The notes: a model not told the origin generated them from the letters alone. A DNA stretch of 21,256 bases from JBDRNO01 sp043811005 (GCA_043811005.1 JBDRNO010000264.1:1-21256); one strand, 5' to 3'. Counted from the stretch's first letter, positions 7,236 to 16,768 are shown. A program made the numbers and translations.

Positions 7236-10200
7236 GAGTTGATTGTCAAATTCAACTTTTAAAATGTAAAGCCCTTGACTATGAGATGATTCTAATAATT
7301 TAATTTTGTTATTTGTAATAGGTCCAACAATGTCATTCTTAACTTTTTGACCAAGCAGATTTTTCATTGAAATTTTAACATTAGTTAATTCAGAAAAGTT
7401 AAACTCAACAAAAAGTCCATTGTTTGTATAAATAATATTAATGTTGTGTGCCATTTCAGCAACAACAGGATTTTCGATTGAAGTAAGTGTATTGCAATCA
7501 GTATTTGATTTGCTGAAATGCAGCAAAAATCTTGAGGGTTTTGTTTTGTCTGATATGTAGAATGAATATGTATCTGTATTACTTAGATCAATGATTCTTC
7601 CTGTTTGTAGATCTTCAAGTAATACACATCTGTAACTACTTGGCATTTCCATATCAATTACGCTAATTTCATAATTGCCTATGATTCCGGTTTTAGCTAC
7701 GAGTGGAACCGTGACATGATCATCATAATCAGGCAGTCCGTTTCTAACCAATTCAATATTATCCTTTGAAAATGTAGTTAAACTGGGTGCTTCTTTAATG
7801 AAGCTTTTCAAAAACCTTGCATCTTCATAAGAAGCGTAGTTCTCTAAAGCGTTTGCATCAAATTTAATAATAGTTTCATGGAAATAGGAATTTATATCGC
7901 TCGTGATTTTTAATTTCATGCTATTCATGTCACTATTACTTGTTTTCCAGAAAGTGCTGGAAGTGGCAGTTGTCTTAGCAGACTCAGGAATTGACATAGT
8001 GCTTGTACTACTGGTATAAATAAAAAATCCTTGATATGGTGGAATTTCAAATCCCGGTCCAAAGGTTTTATAATTTCCCTCATCAGCATTAAAAATATAA
8101 AGGATAGGATCTAAAGTTGGTGAATTGGCTAAAATATCGCTCCAGGATACATGAGAAGCAAAAGGGTTTCCCATTAAATTCCATCCCTCACCTCCGGGAA
8201 AGGGAGTGTTTGTTACTGTAAATGCTTGATCATCAAAATTTGGAGTACCCCTCGTATCCATGGTTAAATTAAAGAGAGTATTTAGGTTATCTCCTAAAAA
8301 TATGGAGACACCCTCTCCGGGAACTAAAGCTGATGAAACAGTTTTTGTCACATAATTATTCGTTGATTCATCATAGGTTTCTACAGACACAAAAATTGGA
8401 CAACAAGCATCTCCATTGATACCTCCGACCCCGCTCATGTAGATTTCGTTGGATCCATCAGGCCTTGCATCCCAATCAGATAAATTTGAATTACTAACCG
8501 GGGTAGACAACATACCCCAATCTGCTGGTCTGGATGAGATAAACCTTTGAACAATAACATTTCCTGTAATATTAACACCAGGTGGAACCTGGGCTATTCT
8601 TGCTGTACTAGTTGAATTAGAAACTAATGTCAATAACTGATCATTCGTCTTAAATGTACCGGCATTAAGCGTAAGAGTATTAATTACTTCATAGTTTCCC
8701 GAAATAATATCTACATCTATGCTATTATCTATAGTCAAATTATTAAAAGCAGTAATTTCCGTTCCCTGCATGGTTTGAGATTGTAATCCGTTAAAAGTTA
8801 CTGTTCCGTCATTATGCGTAAATGTTCCACTATTATTCCAGTTGCCGGCTATATTAAAATTACCGCTCAATACACCTGTTAAGGTACCGGATATAGTTAC
8901 ATTGTTTAAGCTCGTTGTAGCCAGACCGCTTATTACTGTTGATCCGTCAAATATCACTGTACCATCCTGAGCAATAAAGCTTCCTGAAGTAATCCAATCT
9001 CCTGCAAGATTAATATTCCAGTTATTAACTGTTACATCTAATTGACTGGTCCCCCCAATCTCCAAATTACCTTTTATATCAACCCCGGCAGTTAAACTCT
9101 TAGTTCCGCTACCATTTGTTGAAAGATTAAAATAAGTTGAACTACTTGCATCTTTTATATCCTGAGCAATCATACCATTGTAATTCACTGTATTTCCTGT
9201 GGCGGATGCTCTGAGTTGTCCGTTAACAGCAAATAATGCCCCGCCGATATTCAAAGTACCATTAGCTGCATTTTCAAAAATCGAGCTGGAATTTTCTTCT
9301 ATTAAATCATTCTGCAATGTCATAATTCCATTATTAGTAACAGTAATACCTGTTTTGATTAATATATCACCAACAGACCTTGTAAGATCAGCGGTTGATA
9401 AAATTGTTCTGTTACCATTAATTTCTAAAATACCTGTATTACTTATCGTCCCTGTACCATCAATAGTGCCCGATCCCTGCAATTCCAAGTCACTACTTCC
9501 GGTATAAACCCCATCCACATTAAAATCTCCTCCATTAACGATCATTTTTTTATTACCTCCATTCAATTCACCACCTGCTTCAATGGAAAAGTTATTAATT
9601 GTTATTGTAGGTCCTGTACTTGGTAGTGTTACAGTATGTCCGTTTTTTATAATAGCGTTATCTCCTTCTTGTGGGACAACACCACTATCCCAAGTTCTTT
9701 CATCATCCCAAGGTCCTGTTGCAATACTTTCAATGCTACTATAAATGGTAACAGGTAAGACTTCCTCTACAGCCGGACTGCAACCAATCTTCGTTGCCTC
9801 AACTCGAACTTCTCCGGTACCGGAAGAACCCCATACTACTGTTATACTATTTGTAAAACCACCAACTGTTTGCATTCCATTAACAATAGTCCATGCATAA
9901 ACATATTCTTGTCTCTCGGTTACAGAGTATGATTCTGTTGCTCCTCCTGCTACATTATCTTTACCTGTTATAGGAGAAGTAGGCAGGGTATGGATATTTA
10001 CAGCAAGATCAACAGGCTCACCCGGACAAACCGGAGGAGTAAGACTTTGTTCCACTACTCTCACATTTCCTACCTGACCCGTTGAACCCCATGTAACAGT
10101 AATACTACTTGTATTTCCTCCCCCTGTTTGTGTGCCTCCGGTAATTGTCCATATATATTCATTTAATGGATTATCTGTAACGGAATAATCAAAAACATCA

Positions 10201-11564
10201 TTAGTACATATATCATCTATAGATCCGGTAATTGACGAAGTAACAGGTGGAGTACAAGGAGTATCATCACTAAATGCAAACTGTGCTGTCACACCACTCA
10301 AACCGGTTCGTTTCACAATAGGTGGTGCATTAGAACCGGGAATACCGCTACTTGATGGAGGATTTCCAAACCAGTCACTGCCTGAATTAGCACGCTTTAA
10401 AATCCGGGTATCTGCATCTATAGTATAACTGGTAAATCCTTCCCCTCTAAGTTCAAGGTGATAATCGGTACTTGCAAAACTATTTGCCCCTGCGAAATCC
10501 CAATATCCCTCCGTAAAAATATTGAATTGTTCTACGCCAGAATCATCTAAAGGTAAACCGTTCTTTCCAGGGTAACTTGTAACAAATTGAACAACTAAAG
10601 AACCATTCGATGTTAAACTATTAAACGTTACCCATGAAGGGCGATAATAAGTACTGGTTCCAACCGGAAATAAATAAATTCCAGGGGCATTGATCCATTT
10701 TTCAAATTTTCCCACTATTGTTCCACTTGTATGATTTAACGTTCCAACGTTAGTAACATCTGTTCCCAGCGTTAAAATAGAAGATCCGGCATTAACATCA
10801 CCGGCAGTCATTGTGTATGTATTAGAAACAATAACATCATTTATTAAATTTAAAGTACCACTTGGCTTGTTAACTATTAACTCATAAAATATTTCTCCTG
10901 ATGTATTTGCAATAGTTTGATCTCCTAAACCATCTAAAGTGACAGTACCTGTTCCTGCAATAAATGTTCCTGAATTGTTCCAATTCCCATTTATGTTTAT
11001 ATTATAATTATCAGAATTTAATGTTGAAATTATTGTTAGATCTGCCAGTGAAATATCAGTTGTCATGGTAACAATATTCACTCCATCAATTATTATATTA
11101 TTCCATGCAGTAAAATCAGGTAAGCTAACATCTCCCTGTTCGGTAGTAAAATGAACAGTGCCGGTTCCGGGATTAAAAAAAACATCCCCAACCAAAGGCT
11201 GCCACGTAGCCCTTATTATAAGGATACCTTCATTATTCATATCCAAAGTACTGTTGATGTTCACAGACTTCAATTTATCAATATTCAATGTATAAGAATC
11301 ACTCCATATTATTGTACCAGAATTTCCAGCCGCTCCTAAAATGAGATCCGAATATTTTATATTTGTTTCAATATCCAAAGTACAGGTGTTTATAATTATT
11401 AATTTATCTCCCACAACGGGAAAGCTTGGACTCCATCTACTGGTTTCACTAAAATTACCTGGTCCGGAAAATGTTTTTGAAGAACCACTTGCATATCCAT
11501 TAATAGAATAATAAAGGCATAATAGAAATACCAGGTTAACCGATTTTATAAACATTTTTTTCAT
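7212..11564 (-). CDS. Large secreted beta-helix / PKD-like surface protein, T9SS type A sorting domain (1450 aa)
   Basis: After a signal peptide (residues 1-25, ending NGYA), residues 30-290 are repetitive beta-rich sequence (GNWNNSGTF.AGTGTVTLDG) of right-handed-helix type. Residues about 435-525 and 526-607 are two PKD-like modules (EYIWTITGGTQTGGG..SITVTWG; YAWTIVNGMQTVGG..SITVVWG). At 610-640 a G8-like start (GPWDDERTWDSGVVP, GDNAIIKNGHTVTL) opens a second helix region to about 1000. Residues 1010-1205 form a globular part (WGMLSTPVSNSN, GWNLMGNPFASHVSW, YQGFFIY) seen before sorting domains in many Bacteroidota proteins, followed by a further beta domain. Residues 1362-1450 are a type A sorting domain (VKISMKNLLGQKV, GLYILKVE, ISRKIVY). 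I see no catalytic signature. The gene starts 74 bp after the 533-residue gene and is probably co-transcribed. The ATG follows an A-run without a clear ribosome site. Confidence 0.9.
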   Translation of the reverse strand: MKKMFIKSVNLVFLLCLYYSINGYASGSSKTFSGPGNFSETSRWSPSFPVVGDKLIIINTCTLDIETNIKYSDLILGAAGNSGTIIWSDSYTLNIDKLKSVNINSTLDMNNEGILIIRATWQPLVGDVFFNPGTGTVHFTTEQGDVSLPDFTAWNNIIIDGVNIVTMTTDISLADLTIISTLNSDNYNININGNWNNSGTFIAGTGTVTLDGLGDQTIANTSGEIFYELIVNKPSGTLNLINDVIVSNTYTMTAGDVNAGSSILTLGTDVTNVGTLNHTSGTIVGKFEKWINAPGIYLFPVGTSTYYRPSWVTFNSLTSNGSLVVQFVTSYPGKNGLPLDDSGVEQFNIFTEGYWDFAGANSFASTDYHLELRGEGFTSYTIDADTRILKRANSGSDWFGNPPSSSGIPGSNAPPIVKRTGLSGVTAQFAFSDDTPCTPPVTSSITGSIDDICTNDVFDYSVTDNPLNEYIWTITGGTQTGGGNTSSITVTWGSTGQVGNVRVVEQSLTPPVCPGEPVDLAVNIHTLPTSPITGKDNVAGGATESYSVTERQEYVYAWTIVNGMQTVGGFTNSITVVWGSSGTGEVRVEATKIGCSPAVEEVLPVTIYSSIESIATGPWDDERTWDSGVVPQEGDNAIIKNGHTVTLPSTGPTITINNFSIEAGGELNGGNKKMIVNGGDFNVDGVYTGSSDLELQGSGTIDGTGTISNTGILEINGNRTILSTADLTRSVGDILIKTGITVTNNGIMTLQNDLIEENSSSIFENAANGTLNIGGALFAVNGQLRASATGNTVNYNGMIAQDIKDASSSTYFNLSTNGSGTKSLTAGVDIKGNLEIGGTSQLDVTVNNWNINLAGDWITSGSFIAQDGTVIFDGSTVISGLATTSLNNVTISGTLTGVLSGNFNIAGNWNNSGTFTHNDGTVTFNGLQSQTMQGTEITAFNNLTIDNSIDVDIISGNYEVINTLTLNAGTFKTNDQLLTLVSNSTSTARIAQVPPGVNITGNVIVQRFISSRPADWGMLSTPVSNSNLSDWDARPDGSNEIYMSGVGGINGDACCPIFVSVETYDESTNNYVTKTVSSALVPGEGVSIFLGDNLNTLFNLTMDTRGTPNFDDQAFTVTNTPFPGGEGWNLMGNPFASHVSWSDILANSPTLDPILYIFNADEGNYKTFGPGFEIPPYQGFFIYTSSTSTMSIPESAKTTATSSTFWKTSNSDMNSMKLKITSDINSYFHETIIKFDANALENYASYEDARFLKSFIKEAPSLTTFSKDNIELVRNGLPDYDDHVTVPLVAKTGIIGNYEISVIDMEMPSSYRCVLLEDLQTGRIIDLSNTDTYSFYISDKTKPSRFLLHFSKSNTDCNTLTSIENPVVAEMAHNINIIYTNNGLFVEFNFSELTNVKISMKNLLGQKVKNDIVGPITNNKIKLLESSHSQGLYILKVEFDNQLISRKIVY

Positions 11565-11638
11565 TTTTTTTTGATTTTAAGTTAAGAAAATCATTTTATG
11601 TTAAAATTAAAAAATATCAATTGATCTTTAAATAGCAT

Positions 11639-13240
11639 TTAGTTGCATGGCCCGCAGTAATCTCCATTTGATAAATGAGTCCCCACGGAATTTACACTAA
11701 TACATTTCTCTTGCGGATTATCAGGATCACCTGCCGGAATATGGCATATCACAACCTTATTTTTACCACACGGAAAATCATCACAATCCACTGTTGCATC
11801 ACACACATTTCCAATTCCATCAGAATCTATATCTTCCTGACCAGGATTGGAATCCAAAGGACAATTATCACAAGCATCACCCAATCCATCGCCATCAGAA
11901 TCCTCTTGACCGGAATTAAAATTATTAGGACAATTATCAAAATCATCCGGCACACTGTCCAGATCTGCATCCAATCGGCAGCCTGTACACCCATCAAAAT
12001 CATCTATGTTACCATCATCACACTGTTCAATTCCTTCAATAACTCCATTGCCGCATACACCTAATGCAACACAAGTATATAAGCTTTTATTAGCAGTTGT
12101 CCCATCTCCTAATTGTCCGCGAAAATTACTTCCCGCAGAACATGTGCTCAAATTACTCTTTAGAATAATACTGTATTGTCCCCCACCGGCAATAGAGATA
12201 ACGCCTATAACACCAATTGCCTGAACAGGTGTGAGTCTTATTATTATCGTGCCATCTCCCAATTGTCCAAAGGAATTACTTCCCCAACCAAAAACGGTTC
12301 CGTCACTTTTCAAAGCCATATTATGTTGACCTCCTCCTGTGATAGCGATAACACTTGTCAAACCACTTACCTGAACAGGAATGTTTCTATTTATTGTTGT
12401 ACCATCTCCCAATTGCCCAAATTGGTTATCTCCCCAGTCCAGTACCGTTCCATTATTTCTCAATGCCAAACTATGAAGAAATCCTGCGGAGATAGCAATA
12501 ACATTCGTCAATCCATCAATCTGGTCAGGGATAAGTTTTTGGATTATTGTACCATCACCCAGTTGTCCAAATCTGTTAGCTCCCCAGCTATAAACTGTTC
12601 CATCACCTTTCAAAGCCAAGCTGTGTGCATTTCCTGCAGCTATAGCTATTACATTTGTCAAACCGCTTACCTGAACAGGGTTAAGTCTATCAATTGTTGT
12701 ACTATCACCCAATTGTCCAAATTTATTATCTCCCCATGCCAAAACTGTTCCATCGCTTTTCAAAGCTAAACTATGCTTAAATTTCGATGCAATAGCGATA
12801 ACGCCTGTTAATCCGCTTATCTGGATGGGAGTAGGGTTAGTACCAAGAGTTTGAGTGCCATTTCCCAATTGACCATCATTATTATCTCCCCATGCCCAAA
12901 CGGTGCCATCGCTTTTCAATGCCAGGCTATATTGTTCTCCCGCAGCGATACCAATAATACCTGTCAATCCATTTACCTGAACAGGGGTACTTCTGTTTAT
13001 TATTGTACCATCTCCCAATTGACCAAAACTATTAAACCCCCATGCCAAAACGGTACCATCACTTTGTAAAGCTAAGGTATGAAAACCACCACCTGCAATA
13101 GCGATAATGCCGGCTTGTACATGTATTTTAGAGACGGATAACAAAACAACAACTGAAAAAACAAAAATTGTTTTAAGTCCATAATAAATCCACCATCCTT
13201 TTTGGACAGAAGTTTTCGTAAAAATGTTTGTAATTTTCAT
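11639..13240 (-). CDS. Secreted seven-repeat RCC1 propeller with DUF4215-like and thrombospondin-3 repeats, no sorting domain (533 aa)
   Basis: A long signal peptide (residues 1-43, ending HVQA) precedes seven RCC1 repeats (44-390; IAIAAG..HSLALKSDGTV.AWG.N..GQLGDGT), which should form a seven-bladed beta-propeller. Cys367 and Cys390 lie in the last blade. Residues 396-421 resemble the DUF4215/Myxococcus Cys-rich repeat (CGNGVIEGIEQCDDGN..DFDGC). Residues 424-481 are thrombospondin type 3 repeats with Ca-binding Asp patterns (DSDGDGLGDACDNCP, DIDSDGIGNVCD). Residues 491-532 carry the CHIPAGDP ... CISVNSVGTHLSNGD motif also present in the 973-residue neighbour, and the protein stops directly after it. 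No T9SS sorting domain is present, unlike all the other large proteins here. It may be secreted otherwise or stay periplasmic; its function is unknown. It starts 57 bp after the 973-residue gene and is probably in the same transcript. Confidence 0.9.
   Translation of the reverse strand: MKITNIFTKTSVQKGWWIYYGLKTIFVFSVVVLLSVSKIHVQAGIIAIAGGGFHTLALQSDGTVLAWGFNSFGQLGDGTIINRSTPVQVNGLTGIIGIAAGEQYSLALKSDGTVWAWGDNNDGQLGNGTQTLGTNPTPIQISGLTGVIAIASKFKHSLALKSDGTVLAWGDNKFGQLGDSTTIDRLNPVQVSGLTNVIAIAAGNAHSLALKGDGTVYSWGANRFGQLGDGTIIQKLIPDQIDGLTNVIAISAGFLHSLALRNNGTVLDWGDNQFGQLGDGTTINRNIPVQVSGLTSVIAITGGGQHNMALKSDGTVFGWGSNSFGQLGDGTIIIRLTPVQAIGVIGVISIAGGGQYSIILKSNLSTCSAGSNFRGQLGDGTTANKSLYTCVALGVCGNGVIEGIEQCDDGNIDDFDGCTGCRLDADLDSVPDDFDNCPNNFNSGQEDSDGDGLGDACDNCPLDSNPGQEDIDSDGIGNVCDATVDCDDFPCGKNKVVICHIPAGDPDNPQEKCISVNSVGTHLSNGDYCGPCN
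12071..13111 (-). repeat. Seven RCC1 repeats (533-aa protein)
   Basis: The coding repeats have a period of about 150 bp. On the minus strand each contains GGGGA-type codons for WG.N..GQLGDGT and a following TPVQV.GL segment. Blade 2 has a short insertion (TQTLGTNPTP). The array is homologous to the one at 15029-16093. Confidence 0.85.
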
Positions 13241-13297
13241 AACTTTAATTATTTTTTATTTAAAATAAAGATGTATTATTAAATAATTTAAATGATA

Positions 13298-16219
13298 CTA
13301 TTTTAGAATTATTAACTTTTCTGTATAAATTCCATTTTCTGTTATAAGTCTATAATAATAGACTCCGCTCGACAAATCGCTGGCATTGAATTCTAAATTA
13401 TACACTTTATCCCTCTCTGCCACATTATCAAATAATACAGCAATTTGTTTCCCGGAAATATTATAAACACTTAGGAAAACGCTTTCAATTGTTGGCAAAC
13501 TAAATTTTATTGTTGTAAAATCTGAAAATGGATTAGGATACGCTTGCAAAATCATTTCCTGTTGAATTTTTTCCGCTATAATATTTTTATCCACAAATTC
13601 ATTCATCATAATATCTTCATCCTCAATTTCTCCCATTTTTGCCTGAAAACAAGGATCCCCGGCATCACATAAACCCAATCTGTCTCCATGATTTGTCAAA
13701 TGATCTGGTACTGCATTCGGGCTGATGCATAAATCCTGAGCATTTCCCGGGTTTCCGGGCGGGAAATGACAAACTTGTACTTTGTTCAGGTTTTTGCCAC
13801 AGCGTACATCCACTACTTCTACAGTTACAACATCAGTGCCAGAGCACCCGTTTACATCTGTTACAACTACTGTAAACGTAGTTGCAACAGAGGGACAAAC
13901 AGTTATGTCCTGTGTAGTTTCACCTGTGCTCCATAAGAAGGTATAAGGTGGGGTTCCATCTGAAACAGCAGCAAAAAGGTTTGTGCATTCTTCAGGTGCA
14001 TATCCGTAATACACGGTTTGACAATAACCTGCATCTACTATAGGATTTGGATTGACATAAATAGTTGTCGAGTCAGTTTCCGTACATCCGTTAGCATCTA
14101 ATACAGTTATTGTATAAGTGGTTGTTAAAGCAGGAGTAGCAGTAGGATTCGCAATAGTTGTTGAACTGAGCCCTGTTGCAGGAGACCATGAATAAGAATA
14201 CGGAGGGGTGCCCCCGGAAGCGGTGGGAGAACCACCAATATCTGTGTTTTCACCACTGCAAATAGTTATATTATTCCCGGCATCAGCAATTAATACTGCC
14301 GGTTCAGTAACTGTTATTTCATCAAATACAGTAAAACCATTTGCATCCATAATCGTAACAGAATAAGTACCTGCTGATAATCCCGCTATGGTATGTGATG
14401 TATTTGGATCATTGGAACTATATACCCCATTTGACCAACCATAAAAATAATTTGGAGATCCACCTATAATATTCACAGTTGCTTGTCCATCACTGCCCCC
14501 GTTACAACTCACATTTATGCCGGACATACTGGTGGTCATTACTGGTGGTTCGGTTATTATTATAGAATCATGTGTAGAACAACCATAAGGAACTGACTCT
14601 GTAACAGTAACAGAATAAGTTCCTGCTGATAATCCCGTTATAGTATTTGATGTATCCGGAACTGCTGTATTGAACACACCATTAGACCAAATATAATCAT
14701 AGTAAGTAGTTGTTCCGCCTGATATGTACACTATTGCCTGCCCATCACTACATCCGTTACAACTCGCATTAATGCCGGACATACTGGCGGTTAATGCTGT
14801 TGGCGGTTCAGTGATTGTAACACTTAAAGTTATACTTGTATACGCATCAGTTACTGTAACGGTATAAATATCTGGTATTAAGTTACTAATATCCTCCGTT
14901 GTCGCTCCATTTGACCAACTAAAAGTATAAGGTGGCATACCACCTGTAACTGTTAAATTGATGGAACCATCATTTTCTCCATAACACGATACATTTTTTT
15001 TAGAAGCAGTAACAGATAAGAAAATATTACATGTATATATTTTTCTATTATAAATATTTGTACCATCTCCTATTTGTCCCCACCAATTTAATCCTACGGC
15101 ACATATTGATGAATCATCCTTAAGTATAATACTATGTGAACCTCCTCCGGTTGTGATCATAGTACCAGTGACACCAATAGATTGTACAGGAAAAAGTCTA
15201 TTATTAGAAGTTCCATCTCCCAATTGCCCATTCATATTCCGTCCCCAACCCCAAAGAGAACCATCACTTTTCACCGCTAAACTATGATAAAAGCCCGCTG
15301 AGATAGCAATAACATCTGTTAAACCACCACCAACTTGTATCGGGAGCTTTTTATTTATTGTTGTTCCATCACCCAACTGTCCGAAATTATTCAATCCCCA
15401 AGTCCAAACCGTGCCATCGCTTTTTAATGCCATGCTATGATAATTTCCAAAACCTTTTGAATTAATAGCAATTATATCTGTTAATCCTATGACTTGTACA
15501 GGTGTATATCTAGGTGTATTTGTGCCATCTCCTAATTCTCCATAAGAATTACTTCCCCAAGCCCAAACAGTACCATCTGATTTCAAAGCCATACTATACA
15601 TCCATCCCGCAGAAATAGCTATTATGTCAGTAAGGAAACCTGTCCCTCCAGGACCAACAATTTGTACGGGTGTATGTCTATTTATTGTTGTACCATCTCC
15701 TAATTGTCCCCTTCCATTATAGCCCCAAGCCCAAACAGTCCCATCATCCTTTAATGCCAAACTATGACTTGATCCAGCAGCAACAGCAATAACATCTGTT
15801 AAACCGCTTACCTGTATAGGAATAGTTTTCATTATTGTTGTACCATCACCCAATTGACCATTAAAATTATTACCCCAAGCCCAAACCATACCATCAGCTT
15901 TTACAGCCAAGCTATGGTGTGAACCACCAGCAACATCTTTACCTCCTCCGCTTATATAAACAGGTCTGTTTCTGTTCATTGTTGTACCATCTCCTAATTG
16001 ACCATAATCATTAAATCCCCAAGTCCAAATATTACCATTATCGCCAACTGCTAAACTATGTCCATAACCTGCATCAATAGTAATAATATTTACTTGTGCA
16101 TGTGATTGTGAGAGCATGAAAGAAAAAATGACAAAAAAGGCGTAAAATATTTTTAACCCTTTTTGAATTAATCCTGTATTCAAAAAAGATGTTTTTGAAA
16201 TAATTTTTTTTGTTTTCAT
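13298..16219 (-). CDS. Secreted seven-repeat RCC1 propeller / SprB-PKD-like repeat protein, T9SS type A sorting domain (973 aa)
   Basis: A signal peptide (residues 1-41, ending SHAQ) precedes seven RCC1 repeats (43-397; HSLAVKSDG.VW.WG.N..GQLGDGT), a probable seven-bladed beta-propeller with Cys373 and Cys397 in the closing blade. Three SprB-like modules follow (about 401-475, 476-558, 559-641; NVSCNGGSDGQA, AGTYSVTV.D..G), then two PKD-like modules (about 642-725 and 726-803). A Cys/His segment (806-851: CGK, VCHFPPGNP, CISPNAVPDHL, NHGDRLGLC) comes next, an acidic linker, and a type A sorting domain (about 887-973; AYPNPFSDFTTIKF, VFLSVYNISGK, SGVYYYRL, EKLIILK). It is predicted to be exported by T9SS and surface-attached. 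It appears to be the first gene of a three-gene run with 13240 and 11564. The start is supported by an AAGGAAG ribosome site. Confidence 0.92.
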   Translation of the reverse strand: MKTKKIISKTSFLNTGLIQKGLKIFYAFFVIFSFMLSQSHAQVNIITIDAGYGHSLAVGDNGNIWTWGFNDYGQLGDGTTMNRNRPVYISGGGKDVAGGSHHSLAVKADGMVWAWGNNFNGQLGDGTTIMKTIPIQVSGLTDVIAVAAGSSHSLALKDDGTVWAWGYNGRGQLGDGTTINRHTPVQIVGPGGTGFLTDIIAISAGWMYSMALKSDGTVWAWGSNSYGELGDGTNTPRYTPVQVIGLTDIIAINSKGFGNYHSMALKSDGTVWTWGLNNFGQLGDGTTINKKLPIQVGGGLTDVIAISAGFYHSLAVKSDGSLWGWGRNMNGQLGDGTSNNRLFPVQSIGVTGTMITTGGGSHSIILKDDSSICAVGLNWWGQIGDGTNIYNRKIYTCNIFLSVTASKKNVSCYGENDGSINLTVTGGMPPYTFSWSNGATTEDISNLIPDIYTVTVTDAYTSITLSVTITEPPTALTASMSGINASCNGCSDGQAIVYISGGTTTYYDYIWSNGVFNTAVPDTSNTITGLSAGTYSVTVTESVPYGCSTHDSIIITEPPVMTTSMSGINVSCNGGSDGQATVNIIGGSPNYFYGWSNGVYSSNDPNTSHTIAGLSAGTYSVTIMDANGFTVFDEITVTEPAVLIADAGNNITICSGENTDIGGSPTASGGTPPYSYSWSPATGLSSTTIANPTATPALTTTYTITVLDANGCTETDSTTIYVNPNPIVDAGYCQTVYYGYAPEECTNLFAAVSDGTPPYTFLWSTGETTQDITVCPSVATTFTVVVTDVNGCSGTDVVTVEVVDVRCGKNLNKVQVCHFPPGNPGNAQDLCISPNAVPDHLTNHGDRLGLCDAGDPCFQAKMGEIEDEDIMMNEFVDKNIIAEKIQQEMILQAYPNPFSDFTTIKFSLPTIESVFLSVYNISGKQIAVLFDNVAERDKVYNLEFNASDLSSGVYYYRLITENGIYTEKLIILK
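15029..16093 (-). repeat. Seven RCC1 repeats (973-aa protein)
   Basis: Seven units of about 48-56 codons share WG.N..GQLGDGT and HSLA cores. Units 3 and 5 carry short insertions (GPGGTGF and NSKGFGN). The array is a likely recombination partner of 12071-13111 because both encode the same repeat consensus. Confidence 0.85.
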
Positions 16220-16228
16220 AAGTTTGTT

Positions 16229-16235
16229 CTTCCTT
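16229..16235 (-). promoter_or_regulatory. Ribosome binding site of the 973-aa gene
   Basis: AAGGAAG on the minus strand ends 9 bases before the ATG at 16219. It is the clearest Shine-Dalgarno-like sequence among these genes, most of which have only A/T-rich leaders. Confidence 0.55.
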
Positions 16236-16768
16236 TTTATTTTTATATTAAATAGATTATTAAATTTTGTTATATATTAAAATTATGTTTTGTTCTCGAA
16301 AAAGGATACAATAATGTTGTAATCAATTTTTATATCCAAATCAAAATTTCTCTATTATCTTATTTCTAACAGCATTATTTCTGTATATTCGTTTATCTAA
16401 AACCCCTTTATTTTAAAGACATTCACGCTTACTCAAACTAGTTCTATTATTTTGTTTCATAAAAACAAAAAAAAATTATCTCAACTCATAAAATCTCTTT
16501 CTTTATCTGGATAACAGCAATTCAAATTTTGCTTCATGACATTTCAAGGAAAATGAAACGCCTCAAGTGAATTGTTTTTATCTGTAGATTAACAAAAAAG
16601 AAATATTATGATAAAGGAATTTTGAAGAGATTACCGAATCAAATTTCAGGAAAGAAAAACAAGCAGCTATTAATTAATAACCTTTTTTGTAAGCGACTCA
16701 GAATTAGTTATTAATTGCAGGCAAGAATTTTTTTTAATATATTTACTCAAATCTATTTGCTAAGTATA

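Noticed and set aside
11572..11593. TGATTTT/AAAATCA hairpin between the 533-aa and 1450-aa genes
   Set aside because: It has a weak A/T stem and is followed on the minus strand by an A-run and the start codon, not a U-tract. It is unlikely to terminate.
11675..13069. Several plus-strand open frames of 72-197 codons
   Set aside because: All are antisense to the RCC1/TSP3 gene and show its repeat period with low-complexity composition (CCTISQLPK-like). There are no start signals and no family resemblance.
16520..16585. Possible structured RNA (CAATTCA/TGATTG-like outer arms with TTTCA/TGAAA inside)
   Set aside because: The stems are short and interrupted, match no known riboswitch or small RNA I can recognise, and are compatible with chance in AT-rich sequence.
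16672..16716. Inverted repeat AATTAATAAC/GTTATTAATT as terminator of the PKD gene
   Set aside because: The stem is purely A/T rich, the loop is 25 bases, and no U-tract follows on the minus strand.
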